From assembly GCA_029938185.1 (NCBI GenBank), contig JAOZVK010000223.1:1-8844 (forward strand): a stretch of DNA of 8,844 bases. The letters are read 5' to 3'. Shown here piece after piece: positions 1 to 6,819 of this stretch. Positions within the stretch are counted from its first letter, which is position 1, and each line of letters starts with the position of its first letter. The notes below the pieces were generated by a model that saw only the letters and a program-made list of their open reading frames with translations, was not told where the DNA came from and ran no database searches. The position numbers and the translations under genes are program-made. This DNA is from Bacteroidales bacterium. Lineage in GTDB: Bacteria > Bacteroidota > Bacteroidia > Bacteroidales > JAOZVK01.

Positions 1-86
1 TTACCTATTTAGTATAGAGCTTACTTTTTGAAATACTGTTTATTATATATCTTGCATAAGCAATATTAAATAGGTCGAAGACCTTA
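1..86 (-). repeat. Dispersed ~105-bp repeat, copy A (truncated by window start)
   Basis: Read on the minus strand, this begins TAAGGTCTTCGACCTATTTA and matches copy D (7873-7958) at 83 of 86 positions. The three differences, at 64, 56 and 37, are all transitions. The AAACTTTTGT end that closes the other copies would lie just outside the window. The small hairpin AGGTC-TTC-GACCT lies about 17 nt past the stop codon of the 104-631 gene and could end its transcript, although only a weak ATTTAAT tract follows. No coding potential is seen. Confidence 0.9.
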
Positions 87-103
87 TCTTATAAAGTATA
101 AAG

Positions 104-631
104 CTACAAATTATATTTATTTTGTTGTGGTTTAATGTTTTCCATGTTTAAATATTCATCAAAAGTTAAATATTTATTTTCTAATATATCTGGTTGCTTA
201 AATGTTAAATAAGTGTCAATATTATCTGTCAATGTACTAATTATACTTGATGAATTATAATTATACATTTTTAATAGCCGATTTATTGATTTAGTGTAAT
301 CAATTTTTTGCGGAAAATAGTAAGTTGCTTCAATTTCATCGTGCGTATATAATTTCAATTCATTAGAAAATGTTAATTCCATATTTACAAATATGAGTTT
401 AGAATTTGTATTCACGAATTTAATTAAACCTTTAATTGAATTACCTTTATAGCTGTCTGGATACAAATAATCAATTCCATTTGTTGCTGCAAATTTTATA
501 TCAGTTAATTGCAAATTCTCAGGCAAAATCTTTAACGCAATAATTGTATTTATTCCTAAGAAAGAAAAAATATGTTGCTTATTATGAGTTGAATAAAACA
601 TCAACTTAATAGCTTGTTCTATTGGTTTCAT
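104..631 (-). CDS. Hypothetical protein, 175 aa, possible immunity-type partner of the 751-1209 gene
   Basis: I do not recognise this protein. It is a complete reading frame from ATG (629-631) to TAG (104-106). It has no signal peptide or membrane segment, so it is probably cytoplasmic. The composition is rich in Asn, Ile, Lys, Leu and Tyr. The N-terminal half alternates hydrophobic and polar residues (IIALKILPENLQLTDIKFA, LIFVNMELTF) as a mixed alpha/beta fold would, and the C-terminus is polar and probably helical. No catalytic motif is visible. It lies downstream, in the direction of transcription, of a small protein with a toxin-like tail, which is the order usual for toxin then immunity gene. 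That role is inference only. The gene is boxed in tightly by two inverted copies of the dispersed repeat, with 17 bp on its 3' side and 14 bp on its 5' side. No Shine-Dalgarno sequence precedes the ATG. Confidence 0.75.
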   Translation of the reverse strand: MKPIEQAIKLMFYSTHNKQHIFSFLGINTIIALKILPENLQLTDIKFAATNGIDYLYPDSYKGNSIKGLIKFVNTNSKLIFVNMELTFSNELKLYTHDEIEATYYFPQKIDYTKSINRLLKMYNYNSSSIISTLTDNIDTYLTFKQPDILENKYLTFDEYLNMENIKPQQNKYNL

Positions 632-645
632 TGTAATTTTATTAT

Positions 646-750
646 TAAGGTCTTCGACCTATTTAATGTGGCATACACATTTTTATAAAATACTGTCATA
701 TAGATAATTATATAAAAATAAATGCCGAAAAATTTTTGTAATAGTACTTA
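646..750 (+). repeat. Dispersed ~105-bp repeat, copy B
   Basis: Starts TAAGGTCTTCGACCTATTTA and ends with AAATTTTTGTAATAGTACTTA, the counterpart of AAACTTTTGT..ACTACTTA in copies C and E. The interior shares CTGTCATATA, a TAATT stretch and AAATG..GAAAAA with copy E, so these are diverged members of one family. The copy ends exactly where the stop codon of the 751-1209 gene begins, and its hairpin end lies 14 bp upstream of the ATG of the 104-631 gene. Confidence 0.85.
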
Positions 751-1209
751 TTATTTACATTCAGGGTCTATATGAGAATCGTTTGAGTGTTCACCAACAG
801 GTTTACCATTTCTGTCTAAATATATATCATGACGGTTTGTTGTATTTGGATTATATCTGTGCCAGTGGTTTTTTCCACGAAATTTAGGAGCACCACTACG
901 ACCTAAATCAAAAGCAATTTTGATGTTAATATATTTGTAGATAAATTCTCTTCTATTACTAAATTGTTTCATTCTTGGGTCTGTAACTTCTCGCCAATTA
1001 TTACTTAATTCATCTGGATTACACGGTGGTTTTTCCCAATCAATGTCAGTATCTGTTGGAATGTCAATAGGTTCGTCAGATGGTTTGTCAATAGCATAAT
1101 AGATTGAAATACTAATTGATAATGCGATTGTTACAAATATTAATATTTTTATAAATCTATTAATTAAGTTTGTTTCAACTGTACTCCATATTGTTATTGT
1201 ATTCTGCAT
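751..1209 (-). CDS. Small membrane-anchored protein with a His-rich, toxin-like C-terminal tail (152 aa)
   Basis: A short N-terminal segment is followed by one strongly hydrophobic stretch (about residues 18-40, FIKILIFVTIALSISISIYY) and an acidic, Pro/Asp-rich linker (about 41-66). The C-terminal module of about 85 residues contains H115-W-H117-R-Y-N-P, H127-D128-I-Y-L-D, G-K-P-V and a final S145-H146-I. This clustered His/Asp pattern resembles compact tails that I recall at the C-termini of polymorphic (Rhs-type) toxins. That comparison is from memory, and no family is assigned. The linker has one cysteine (63) and the tail one (151), near the C-terminus. A single membrane anchor with a short tail would place the module outside the inner membrane or make this a remnant of a larger toxin. 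The next gene in the direction of transcription, 104-631, could be its immunity protein. The preceding intergenic region holds a GC-rich palindrome. The stop codon directly abuts repeat copy B. Confidence 0.75.
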   Translation of the reverse strand: MQNTITIWSTVETNLINRFIKILIFVTIALSISISIYYAIDKPSDEPIDIPTDTDIDWEKPPCNPDELSNNWREVTDPRMKQFSNRREFIYKYINIKIAFDLGRSGAPKFRGKNHWHRYNPNTTNRHDIYLDRNGKPVGEHSNDSHIDPECK

Positions 1210-1304
1210 AATAGCCTTTAACTTATGATTTTATATAATATAAAAAAAGTGAAACCAAGATTGTTATTCCAACCAGCAAATAAAAATCAATAACATAATC
1301 GCCT

Positions 1305-1337
1305 ACTGTCGGTGTGGCTTGAAGCCACACCGACAGT
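1305..1337. repeat. GC-rich perfect palindrome, 16-bp arms with 1-nt centre
   Basis: The left arm ACTGTCGGTGTGGCTT (1305-1320) and the right arm AAGCCACACCGACAGT (1322-1337) are perfect reverse complements around one G. It would form a very stable hairpin with about a 5-nt loop. It lies between the 3' end of the caspase gene and the 5' end of the 751-1209 gene. On the minus strand, where both genes are read, no T-tract follows, so it is not a classical intrinsic terminator. On the plus strand only TTTT follows. It may act as a 3'-end stabiliser, an attenuator or a REP-like mobile palindrome. Its GC content stands out sharply from its surroundings. Confidence 0.85.
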
Positions 1338-1375
1338 TTTAAAGAGGCAATATGTAACAAACCAGTACATTTTTT

Positions 1376-4075
1376 TTATTTTAACTTCCATTTCTTCCAA
1401 GCATTTTTTAATTTAGGACTTGCATTTGTTTCAGGAGTTTGTTTTCCTATACTGTTATTTAGTGCCTCATTACCTACTCTTTGTGGCAATAGTTCAGATA
1501 ATTGTTTGTATGTAATTTTGCCTTTTGTTTCTTGTAATATTTTTAGCAAACAATAAGTAAACAAACCATGATGTTTTTTATGGTATGGAAGTGCTTGCTG
1601 TTTTTTGCTTGATGCCGAAAATACTACAATATTTCCTTTTAATGAAAACGGTTTTGGTACACGTCCACCACCAGCTCTGCTGCCTTTTACTATATTTTTC
1701 TCTCTGCCCAAACCACTGAAACATGCATCAAGAAAAACAGTTACACGTTTGGTTTTATGTGTTGTTAAATCATTGTATAATTCGGAAATAGATACGGCAA
1801 ATTTATTTAATTTAGAATTCTCTATATCACTTGGTAACAGATATGCTATTTTTGTGCGGTTATCATTTGTGCCATGTCCCGAATAATAGAAAATAAATTC
1901 TGCTTCAGGATTTATTTTTTGTCTATTTATAAAGTTATCTATTTCTTTTGACATATTAATAGCAGTAGCATCTTTAATCAAAGTGATATTATCAGCACCC
2001 AGTCCTATTGTTTTTATTAAATATTGTCTAAAAATATTAGCATCGTTTATTGCATAAGGAACATTTGATATAGTACCTTTATAGTTTTCGTTGCCAATTA
2101 TTAGGACATAAGTATTTTTCTTTTTTTTAGAAGTAACAGGAATTTCTATGTCAATATTAGCAATTATGGGCTGACGGTTTATATTTATTGTTTTGTTTGT
2201 AGATTTGCCTTTTTTATCTGTAACTACAATTTTAAAACTGTTATTACCAACTTTTAGCGATACTTTATGCGAAAAATTTGCCATTGCTGCAATAGGAATA
2301 TCATTTATTTTTATGCTTTGCAAAGGGTTTTTACTTGTTATACTTCCTTTAATTTCCTGAGATTCCGATTCTGAGTTACTGTTTTCTGTTGCTGGTTGAT
2401 TTATACTGATTGTTAGTTTTGTATTATCCAAAATAATACCTTTCTCAGTAACTTTTAAATCAAATATTTTGTTTTGTACAAATTTAGCATATTTTTCTGT
2501 TACTGAAACTTTTACAGGTAATGTTTTGGATTGATATTTTGCAGTTACCAAAAAGCTAAAAGGCTGTATTTTTTCACTTTTTGCCGAAATGCTACCAATG
2601 GTATATTCTAATTTTCCAGTTGCATGTACATTGGCAGGTAGGGTGAATTTTATTTTTACATTTTTTGCAATACCATTACCATTATTTTTTATACTGAAAT
2701 TAATCTTAGACAAATTCTGTTTTATTATTTCAGTATTGTTAGTGCTTAGCTCAAGCTTGGCTTTTGCCATAGCTTTTGTAGTAATATTAAAACTTAGCGG
2801 AGCAGGCTGAAAACCATTAGTTTCGGTAAAACTTACTTTTATACTTATATTTTTTGTAGGCAAATCAATATTTGTACTTATAGGAATATTAATAGTTTGT
2901 TCACCATTTGCAGCAATATTTACCGAACTTGGCAAACTATACGAAAGCCCAGATATACTGGGGCTTACTTTTGTAAAACATTTTAGATTATTAGCTTTGC
3001 CTTTGCCATAGTTTTTTATATTTATTGATAATTGTGCATTCTCGCCAGCTTCAAGAATACCATTTTTATTAGCATCAATAAAAGTAGAGTTTTTTATACT
3101 TAAAATAGCTGGTTGCAAAATTTCTTTAATATTTAATTCATAAATTATAAGATTAGCTTCACCACCAGTAGCAAGATATTTTCCATTTGAAGAAAAACTT
3201 ATTGAATATACAGAATTAATATGCTCTGTAAGAGTTTTTAATAATAAAAAATCATCATTTGATACAGAATATATTTTCACTGTTTTATCTTCAGAGCCAG
3301 TAGCAAGATATTTGCCATTAGCAAAAAAATGTACCGAAGTAACCCATTTACTATGGTCTGTAATGTCTTTTAGAAATGAAAAATCTGAATATATTTTTAC
3401 TATTTTATTAGAGCTGGTAGCAAGGTATTTTCCATCGTAAGAAAAACTTAGTGAACGAACGTAATCTGTGTGGTTAAGGGTTTTTGAAAGTGAAAAACTA
3501 CCATCATATATTGAATATATGTTTACCGTTTTATAGGAGCCAATAGCAAGATAATTACCATTTGCCGAAAAAATTACCGAATATATATTGTCAGTATAGT
3601 CATTAAGAGTTTTCATAAGCGAAAAACTACCATTAGAAACATTATATATATTTACTTTTTTATAAGAACCTGTGGCAAGATATTTTCCATCACCTGAAAA
3701 GCATATTGAATGAACAAAACTTGTAAAACCATTAAGAGTTTTTAGAAGTGAAAAATGACCATTAGATACTGAATATATTTTTACTGTTTGATAAGAACTA
3801 GCAGCAAGATATTTGCCATCGGCAGAAAAACTTACTGAATAAACAGCTTTGGTATAATTAATAGTTTTTATATGTTTTTGTTTTGTTTCATTAAATTCAT
3901 AAATCATAAGACCGTGAAAACCTGCTGTTACCATATATTTATTGTCTGGAGAGAAGATAACTCCCTTGCTTGCTTTTTCGTATTTTTTTACTAAATATGT
4001 ATTTATTTGTGCATTTATGCTTGCAGTTAATACAATTAGAAACACAATTGTGGTAATAAGTTTTATAGTTTTCAT
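1376..4075 (-). CDS. Exported WD40-repeat / CARDB-like / caspase-family (C14) protein, 899 aa
   Basis: A putative cysteine peptidase acting outside the cytoplasm. Residues 1-23 form a signal peptide (MKTIKLITTIVFLIVLTASINAQ). Residues ~35-315 hold seven WD40-like blades with the recurring core FSxDGKYLATxS..VKIYS, in which the usual Trp-Asp end is replaced by Ile-Tyr. Residues ~320-435 (DANKNGILEAGENAQLSINI) and ~436-545 (INFSIKNNGNGIAKNVKI) look like two CARDB/NEW3-type beta-sandwiches, followed by an Ig-like segment (~550-645). The caspase domain runs from ~653 (YVLIIGNENY) to the end, with catalytic His734 in YYSGHG and Cys785 in DACFSG, then VVFSASS and HGLFTYCLL. A Gly/Arg-rich loop (GSRAGGGRVPKP) lies between the presumed large and small subunits and could be a maturation site. 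WD40-caspase fusions are known in bacteria, but most I know of are cytoplasmic. I see no type IX secretion C-terminal domain, so the final location (periplasm or surface) is open. Repeat copy C provides a promoter-like box just upstream. Confidence 0.92.
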   Translation of the reverse strand: MKTIKLITTIVFLIVLTASINAQINTYLVKKYEKASKGVIFSPDNKYMVTAGFHGLMIYEFNETKQKHIKTINYTKAVYSVSFSADGKYLAASSYQTVKIYSVSNGHFSLLKTLNGFTSFVHSICFSGDGKYLATGSYKKVNIYNVSNGSFSLMKTLNDYTDNIYSVIFSANGNYLAIGSYKTVNIYSIYDGSFSLSKTLNHTDYVRSLSFSYDGKYLATSSNKIVKIYSDFSFLKDITDHSKWVTSVHFFANGKYLATGSEDKTVKIYSVSNDDFLLLKTLTEHINSVYSISFSSNGKYLATGGEANLIIYELNIKEILQPAILSIKNSTFIDANKNGILEAGENAQLSINIKNYGKGKANNLKCFTKVSPSISGLSYSLPSSVNIAANGEQTINIPISTNIDLPTKNISIKVSFTETNGFQPAPLSFNITTKAMAKAKLELSTNNTEIIKQNLSKINFSIKNNGNGIAKNVKIKFTLPANVHATGKLEYTIGSISAKSEKIQPFSFLVTAKYQSKTLPVKVSVTEKYAKFVQNKIFDLKVTEKGIILDNTKLTISINQPATENSNSESESQEIKGSITSKNPLQSIKINDIPIAAMANFSHKVSLKVGNNSFKIVVTDKKGKSTNKTININRQPIIANIDIEIPVTSKKKKNTYVLIIGNENYKGTISNVPYAINDANIFRQYLIKTIGLGADNITLIKDATAINMSKEIDNFINRQKINPEAEFIFYYSGHGTNDNRTKIAYLLPSDIENSKLNKFAVSISELYNDLTTHKTKRVTVFLDACFSGLGREKNIVKGSRAGGGRVPKPFSLKGNIVVFSASSKKQQALPYHKKHHGLFTYCLLKILQETKGKITYKQLSELLPQRVGNEALNNSIGKQTPETNASPKLKNAWKKWKLK
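3137..3964 (-). repeat. DNA-level repeats encoding the WD40 blades
   Basis: The blade core is visible on the plus strand as recurring GCAAGATATTTTCCAT-like sequence at 3171, 3303, 3420, 3546, 3675 and 3804, with spacings of 117-132 nt. A seventh, more diverged blade lies near 3930-3950. The high nucleotide similarity suggests recent internal duplication or gene conversion among blades rather than seven old, independently diverged units. Confidence 0.85.
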
Positions 4076-4085
4076 TTGTGTATTT

Positions 4086-4190
4086 TAAGTAGTCTTACAA
4101 AAGTTTCTTGATATTTATTTTTTGTTAAATTGCATGTTATTAAGATATTAATAGAATGCGTAAGTAATATTAAATAGGTCGAAGACCTTA
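4086..4190 (-). repeat. Dispersed ~105-bp repeat, copy C
   Basis: On the minus strand this begins TAAGGTCTTCGACCTATTTA (from 4190), continues ATATTACTTACGC and ends AAACTTTTGTAAGACTACTTA (to 4086). Its hairpin end faces the end of the 4323-6701 gene. Its AAACTTTTG end lies 10 bp before the ATG of the caspase gene, so this copy forms the whole upstream region of that gene. Confidence 0.88.
4098..4128 (-). promoter_or_regulatory. Candidate promoter of the caspase gene inside repeat C
   Basis: The minus-strand AACTTTTG (4098-4105) fits the Bacteroidota -7 consensus TAnnTTTG except for its first base. At the -33 position, 20 nt upstream, there is TTA (4126-4128) rather than TTG. A start point near 4090 would leave a leader of about 15 nt before the ATG at 4075. 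The match is partial. It is supported mainly by the same arrangement in copies E and B. Confidence 0.35.
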
Positions 4191-4211
4191 GTTCGTAATT
4201 GTCATTTAAGT

Positions 4212-4242
4212 AATTAACAATGAACAATGGATAATTAACAAT
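4212..4242. repeat. Direct repeat AATTAACAAT with 21-bp period
   Basis: AATTAACAAT occurs at 4212-4221 and 4233-4242, separated by GAACAATGGAT, which itself contains a third AACAAT. The stretch lies between repeat copy C and the end of the 4323-6701 gene. As I recall, similar strings of ATTGTTAATT/ATTGTTCATTG are common intergenic filler in AT-rich bacterial genomes. No protein function is likely. Confidence 0.6.
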
Positions 4243-4267
4243 TTTGCTTACGCTTGATAAACAGCAT

Positions 4268-4294
4268 AATAAAAAAAACAAAAATGTTGTTTTT
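4268..4294 (-). terminator. Weak intrinsic terminator of the propeller-vWA-barrel gene
   Basis: On the minus strand, about 28 nt after the TAA, AAAAACAA (4294-4287) pairs with TTGTTTTT (4281-4274) around a CATTT loop, and the T-run continues to 4268. The stem is almost all A-T, so the hairpin is weak. The hairpin of repeat copy C further downstream could back it up. Confidence 0.4.
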
Positions 4295-4322
4295 ATATAT
4301 CTACCTACTTATAACGCTAAGT

Positions 4323-6701
4323 TTAATCATCTTTTTTAAAAAGCTTGAGAATTTTTTTATTTGTAATTCTATATGTTATGCCTAAGCCAAAACTGAGTTC
4401 ATCTCCCCCCTCATAATTTCTTGTTTTTGCAATACTATTGTGTTCTGCAACGTTTTTGGTTAAATAATAATCTCCTTTAGCTTCTGTTTTGTATAAATAA
4501 GGTATTTTTGAAAATCTTATAGTCAGATTTGCTTTTAAATTATGACTAAAATAATACGATACTCCTATATTAATAAAATATCTTTTATAAAAACTTTTTT
4601 TTTCATTACTTTGGTTAAATACAATATCTTCTTTTTGGTATTGAAAATGATTAGTAATAAATCCATAATCATCTAAATCGTGCAAAGGTAGTTTGGCACC
4701 TCCATACTTATCATATTCACCATTATACGTATATTTACCATTATAGTCATTTTCTATTTTTTTGCTGGCAATGACAAATTTTGTACCTATTTCGGTAAAT
4801 ATATCAAGTTTTTCTGGTATAAGACTGTACTTCAGTATAAGGTATGGATAAATATTCCAATTTAAAAATTTCAGGTTTTCTTTAATATTATTCCCATATA
4901 CATTTCTGTCATATACTTCTTGGTCTTTATCAATCATATCAAGAAATTTTTCTTTATAATCATTTAATTCAAAATATGATTTATATAAATTTCTCTCAAT
5001 ACCAAAACCAATACCCCACTTGATGTTTTCGCTATGTTCGTTAAAGAAAATATCCACCTTAAAATCTACTCCCCATCCATTTTTTTTACCTGGTTCTAAA
5101 TCAGTAAATTCTACTATATCTTTAGAACTTTTTAAATATGCATTGTTATTTAAAGAAAAATTTGACCCAATATAAATTTCAAAAATAAAAGGCTTTAAAC
5201 CAAACTCTTCTTCACAAATATTTCTCCATGAATTATCTTTTATTTTGTAATATTTTCCTCCGTCAGTTATTTCTACACATGAAGATAAAAATTTTGATTT
5301 GTTTTCAATCATTATCACATTAAATCTCACTTTATCTTGATATTGAGTAATAATTTTTTTTATTGAATCATTTCTATTTACGCTTGATTTTGTAACAATA
5401 TAAATTCTGTTATCAGATCTTTCTAAGGCTCCCTCTCGAAATGTACTATACGTATGTTTTATGAGTTTATAATCTATTTTTATTTTTTTTATTTTTATAC
5501 TTTTAAACACTTTTAATATACTGCCAATTTCTTTTGCTTTTGCTTCAATAAGTGTAGAATCAACTGTTCTTCTTGATTTTTTTATTTTTGCAATAATTGT
5601 AATCTTGTCATTATCATCAATAAAGTTTGACCATAATTTTACTCCTTTTTCAATTTTATCTAAATCTTTTTTTGATATAGAAGTATTTATAACAAAAATA
5701 ATATTTCTTATTCCTTCATACGGATTTATTGCTCTGTCAATTAATTTATGTAAACCATGTTTTTCAGTACCAATCCATACTATTGTACTATCCAATTCTT
5801 CACCTTGTTTGTTTTCAGTAGCAATACATGTTGCATCTTGGTAGGTGAAATCAAAACTGACGAAATTATTATTTATATCATATCTAACAATTTTATTTGC
5901 TGCAATCCAAAGGTTTCCATAAGAATCGCACTCGATATCCTTTATACCCTTTATTTTTCTTATGTCTTTTGAATTTAAATAATATTGTGCATTTTTTACA
6001 TCATTATCTAATACAATTTTCCATTTTTTATTTTTTAAGTCATACTTCCATATAGTATTTCTACTTGCGGCATATAATGTATTTTCGTGCTTAGCAAGAT
6101 TTTTAATTATCTTTTTTGGTATTGTTTTGCCAATTACCTTTTCAAATTTTTTATTAGTATTATTATATTTGTACAATCCATCACGAGTTGATGCCCACAC
6201 AGTTTTATTGAAAACAATTATATCAGTAATATGTGATTGTTTTGAATTTCTGGTCTCTTCATCGTCATTCCATAATTTTATATCAACTGAACTATCATTT
6301 TCATTATAAACATATATTCCATTACTTGAACTTGCTATCCATATTTTATTATCAAAAAAAACAAAATTTTTTGTAAATCGTATTTTTCCTTTCAAAAATG
6401 TAATTTTGTTATCGTAATTGCCAATTTTATATATTTGATTCTTTGAAGTAGCACACCACACTGAATTATTATATTTTTGCAATGCAAATGTTGTATCAAA
6501 CGTTGTTTCAATTATTGGATAAGGAATTGTATCTTGTATTTTTAGAATAGCACTATCTACAATATTTACATATTTACATTTATCAATTACAATTATATTT
6601 CTTATATATAAATCGTTTTCAATATTATTGAATCTTGTTATTTTTTGTGCATTTGATATATATGGAGCTAAAATAATAATTATAAATAAAATCTGTCGCA
6701 T
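4323..6701 (-). CDS. Exported beta-propeller / degenerate vWA / outer-membrane-barrel-like fusion protein, 792 aa
   Basis: Residues 1-18 are a signal peptide ending SNA before Gln19. Residues ~20-325 contain repeated regulator-propeller motifs (IWIASSSNGIYVYN, VWASTRDGLYKYNN, LYAASRNTIWKYD, LWIAANKIVRYD, VWIGTEKHGLHKL), the type found in sensor domains of hybrid two-component systems. Residues ~333-487 fit a von Willebrand A fold: a first strand IIFVIN, then DNDKITII, NRIYIVTKS, VRFNVIMI and GGKYYKIKD. The MIDAS DxSxS motif is changed to N339-T-S341-I-S343, so metal binding is doubtful. From ~499 (KPFIFEIYIGSNFSL) onward, alternating aromatic/hydrophobic strands (WGIGFGIER, YFINIGVSYYFS, LSFGLGITYRI) look like an outer-membrane beta-barrel, though the protein ends in KDD rather than an aromatic residue. 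It is probably anchored in the outer membrane. No kinase or DNA-binding part exists, so any signalling must go through partners. It is separated by 118 bp, with a terminator, from the upstream 6820-7656 gene. Confidence 0.88.
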   Translation of the reverse strand: MRQILFIIIILAPYISNAQKITRFNNIENDLYIRNIIVIDKCKYVNIVDSAILKIQDTIPYPIIETTFDTTFALQKYNNSVWCATSKNQIYKIGNYDNKITFLKGKIRFTKNFVFFDNKIWIASSSNGIYVYNENDSSVDIKLWNDDEETRNSKQSHITDIIVFNKTVWASTRDGLYKYNNTNKKFEKVIGKTIPKKIIKNLAKHENTLYAASRNTIWKYDLKNKKWKIVLDNDVKNAQYYLNSKDIRKIKGIKDIECDSYGNLWIAANKIVRYDINNNFVSFDFTYQDATCIATENKQGEELDSTIVWIGTEKHGLHKLIDRAINPYEGIRNIIFVINTSISKKDLDKIEKGVKLWSNFIDDNDKITIIAKIKKSRRTVDSTLIEAKAKEIGSILKVFKSIKIKKIKIDYKLIKHTYSTFREGALERSDNRIYIVTKSSVNRNDSIKKIITQYQDKVRFNVIMIENKSKFLSSCVEITDGGKYYKIKDNSWRNICEEEFGLKPFIFEIYIGSNFSLNNNAYLKSSKDIVEFTDLEPGKKNGWGVDFKVDIFFNEHSENIKWGIGFGIERNLYKSYFELNDYKEKFLDMIDKDQEVYDRNVYGNNIKENLKFLNWNIYPYLILKYSLIPEKLDIFTEIGTKFVIASKKIENDYNGKYTYNGEYDKYGGAKLPLHDLDDYGFITNHFQYQKEDIVFNQSNEKKSFYKRYFINIGVSYYFSHNLKANLTIRFSKIPYLYKTEAKGDYYLTKNVAEHNSIAKTRNYEGGDELSFGLGITYRITNKKILKLFKKDD

Positions 6702-6721
6702 AATTGTTTATGTATTTAAAT

Positions 6722-6770
6722 AACAAAAATCAAAAAACTGCTTATGTGTATCATCTATCACACTATAAGC
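6722..6770 (-). terminator. Intrinsic terminator after the coiled-coil gene
   Basis: On the minus strand, GCTTATAGTGT (6770-6760) pairs with ACACATAAGC (6749-6740) around a 10-nt loop, with one bulged A. AGTTTTTTGATTTTTG follows directly. The hairpin starts about 50 nt beyond the stop codon of the 6820-7656 gene, so that gene and the 4323-6701 gene are probably at least partly separate transcripts. Confidence 0.7.
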
Positions 6771-6819
6771 GTATTATGTTGTTTTAGAATATGAATACTC
6801 AAATTACTAGGAATAGATA

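Noticed and set aside
642..754. TTAT target-site duplication around repeat copy B
   Set aside because: Copies C and D show no matching flanking duplication, and a 4-bp A/T match is expected by chance here.
1605..1886. Plus-strand 93-aa frame inside the caspase gene
   Set aside because: It is the antisense of the conserved caspase core, including the Cys785 and His734 motifs. Conservation lies on the minus strand.
2589..2810. Plus-strand 73-aa hydrophobic frame
   Set aside because: It is antisense to the CARDB-like part of the caspase protein, with hydrophobicity arising from complement codon bias.
4072..4281. 69-aa minus-strand frame overlapping the start of the caspase gene
   Set aside because: Its codons run straight through repeat copy C and the AATTAACAAT direct repeat, so the peptide is a translation of repeats. 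The hydrophobic start is explained by AT-rich DNA.
5605..6309. Several plus-strand frames (5605-5844, 5757-5972, 6127-6309)
   Set aside because: They overlap each other and lie antisense to the well-supported propeller/vWA coding region. They have no coherent domains.
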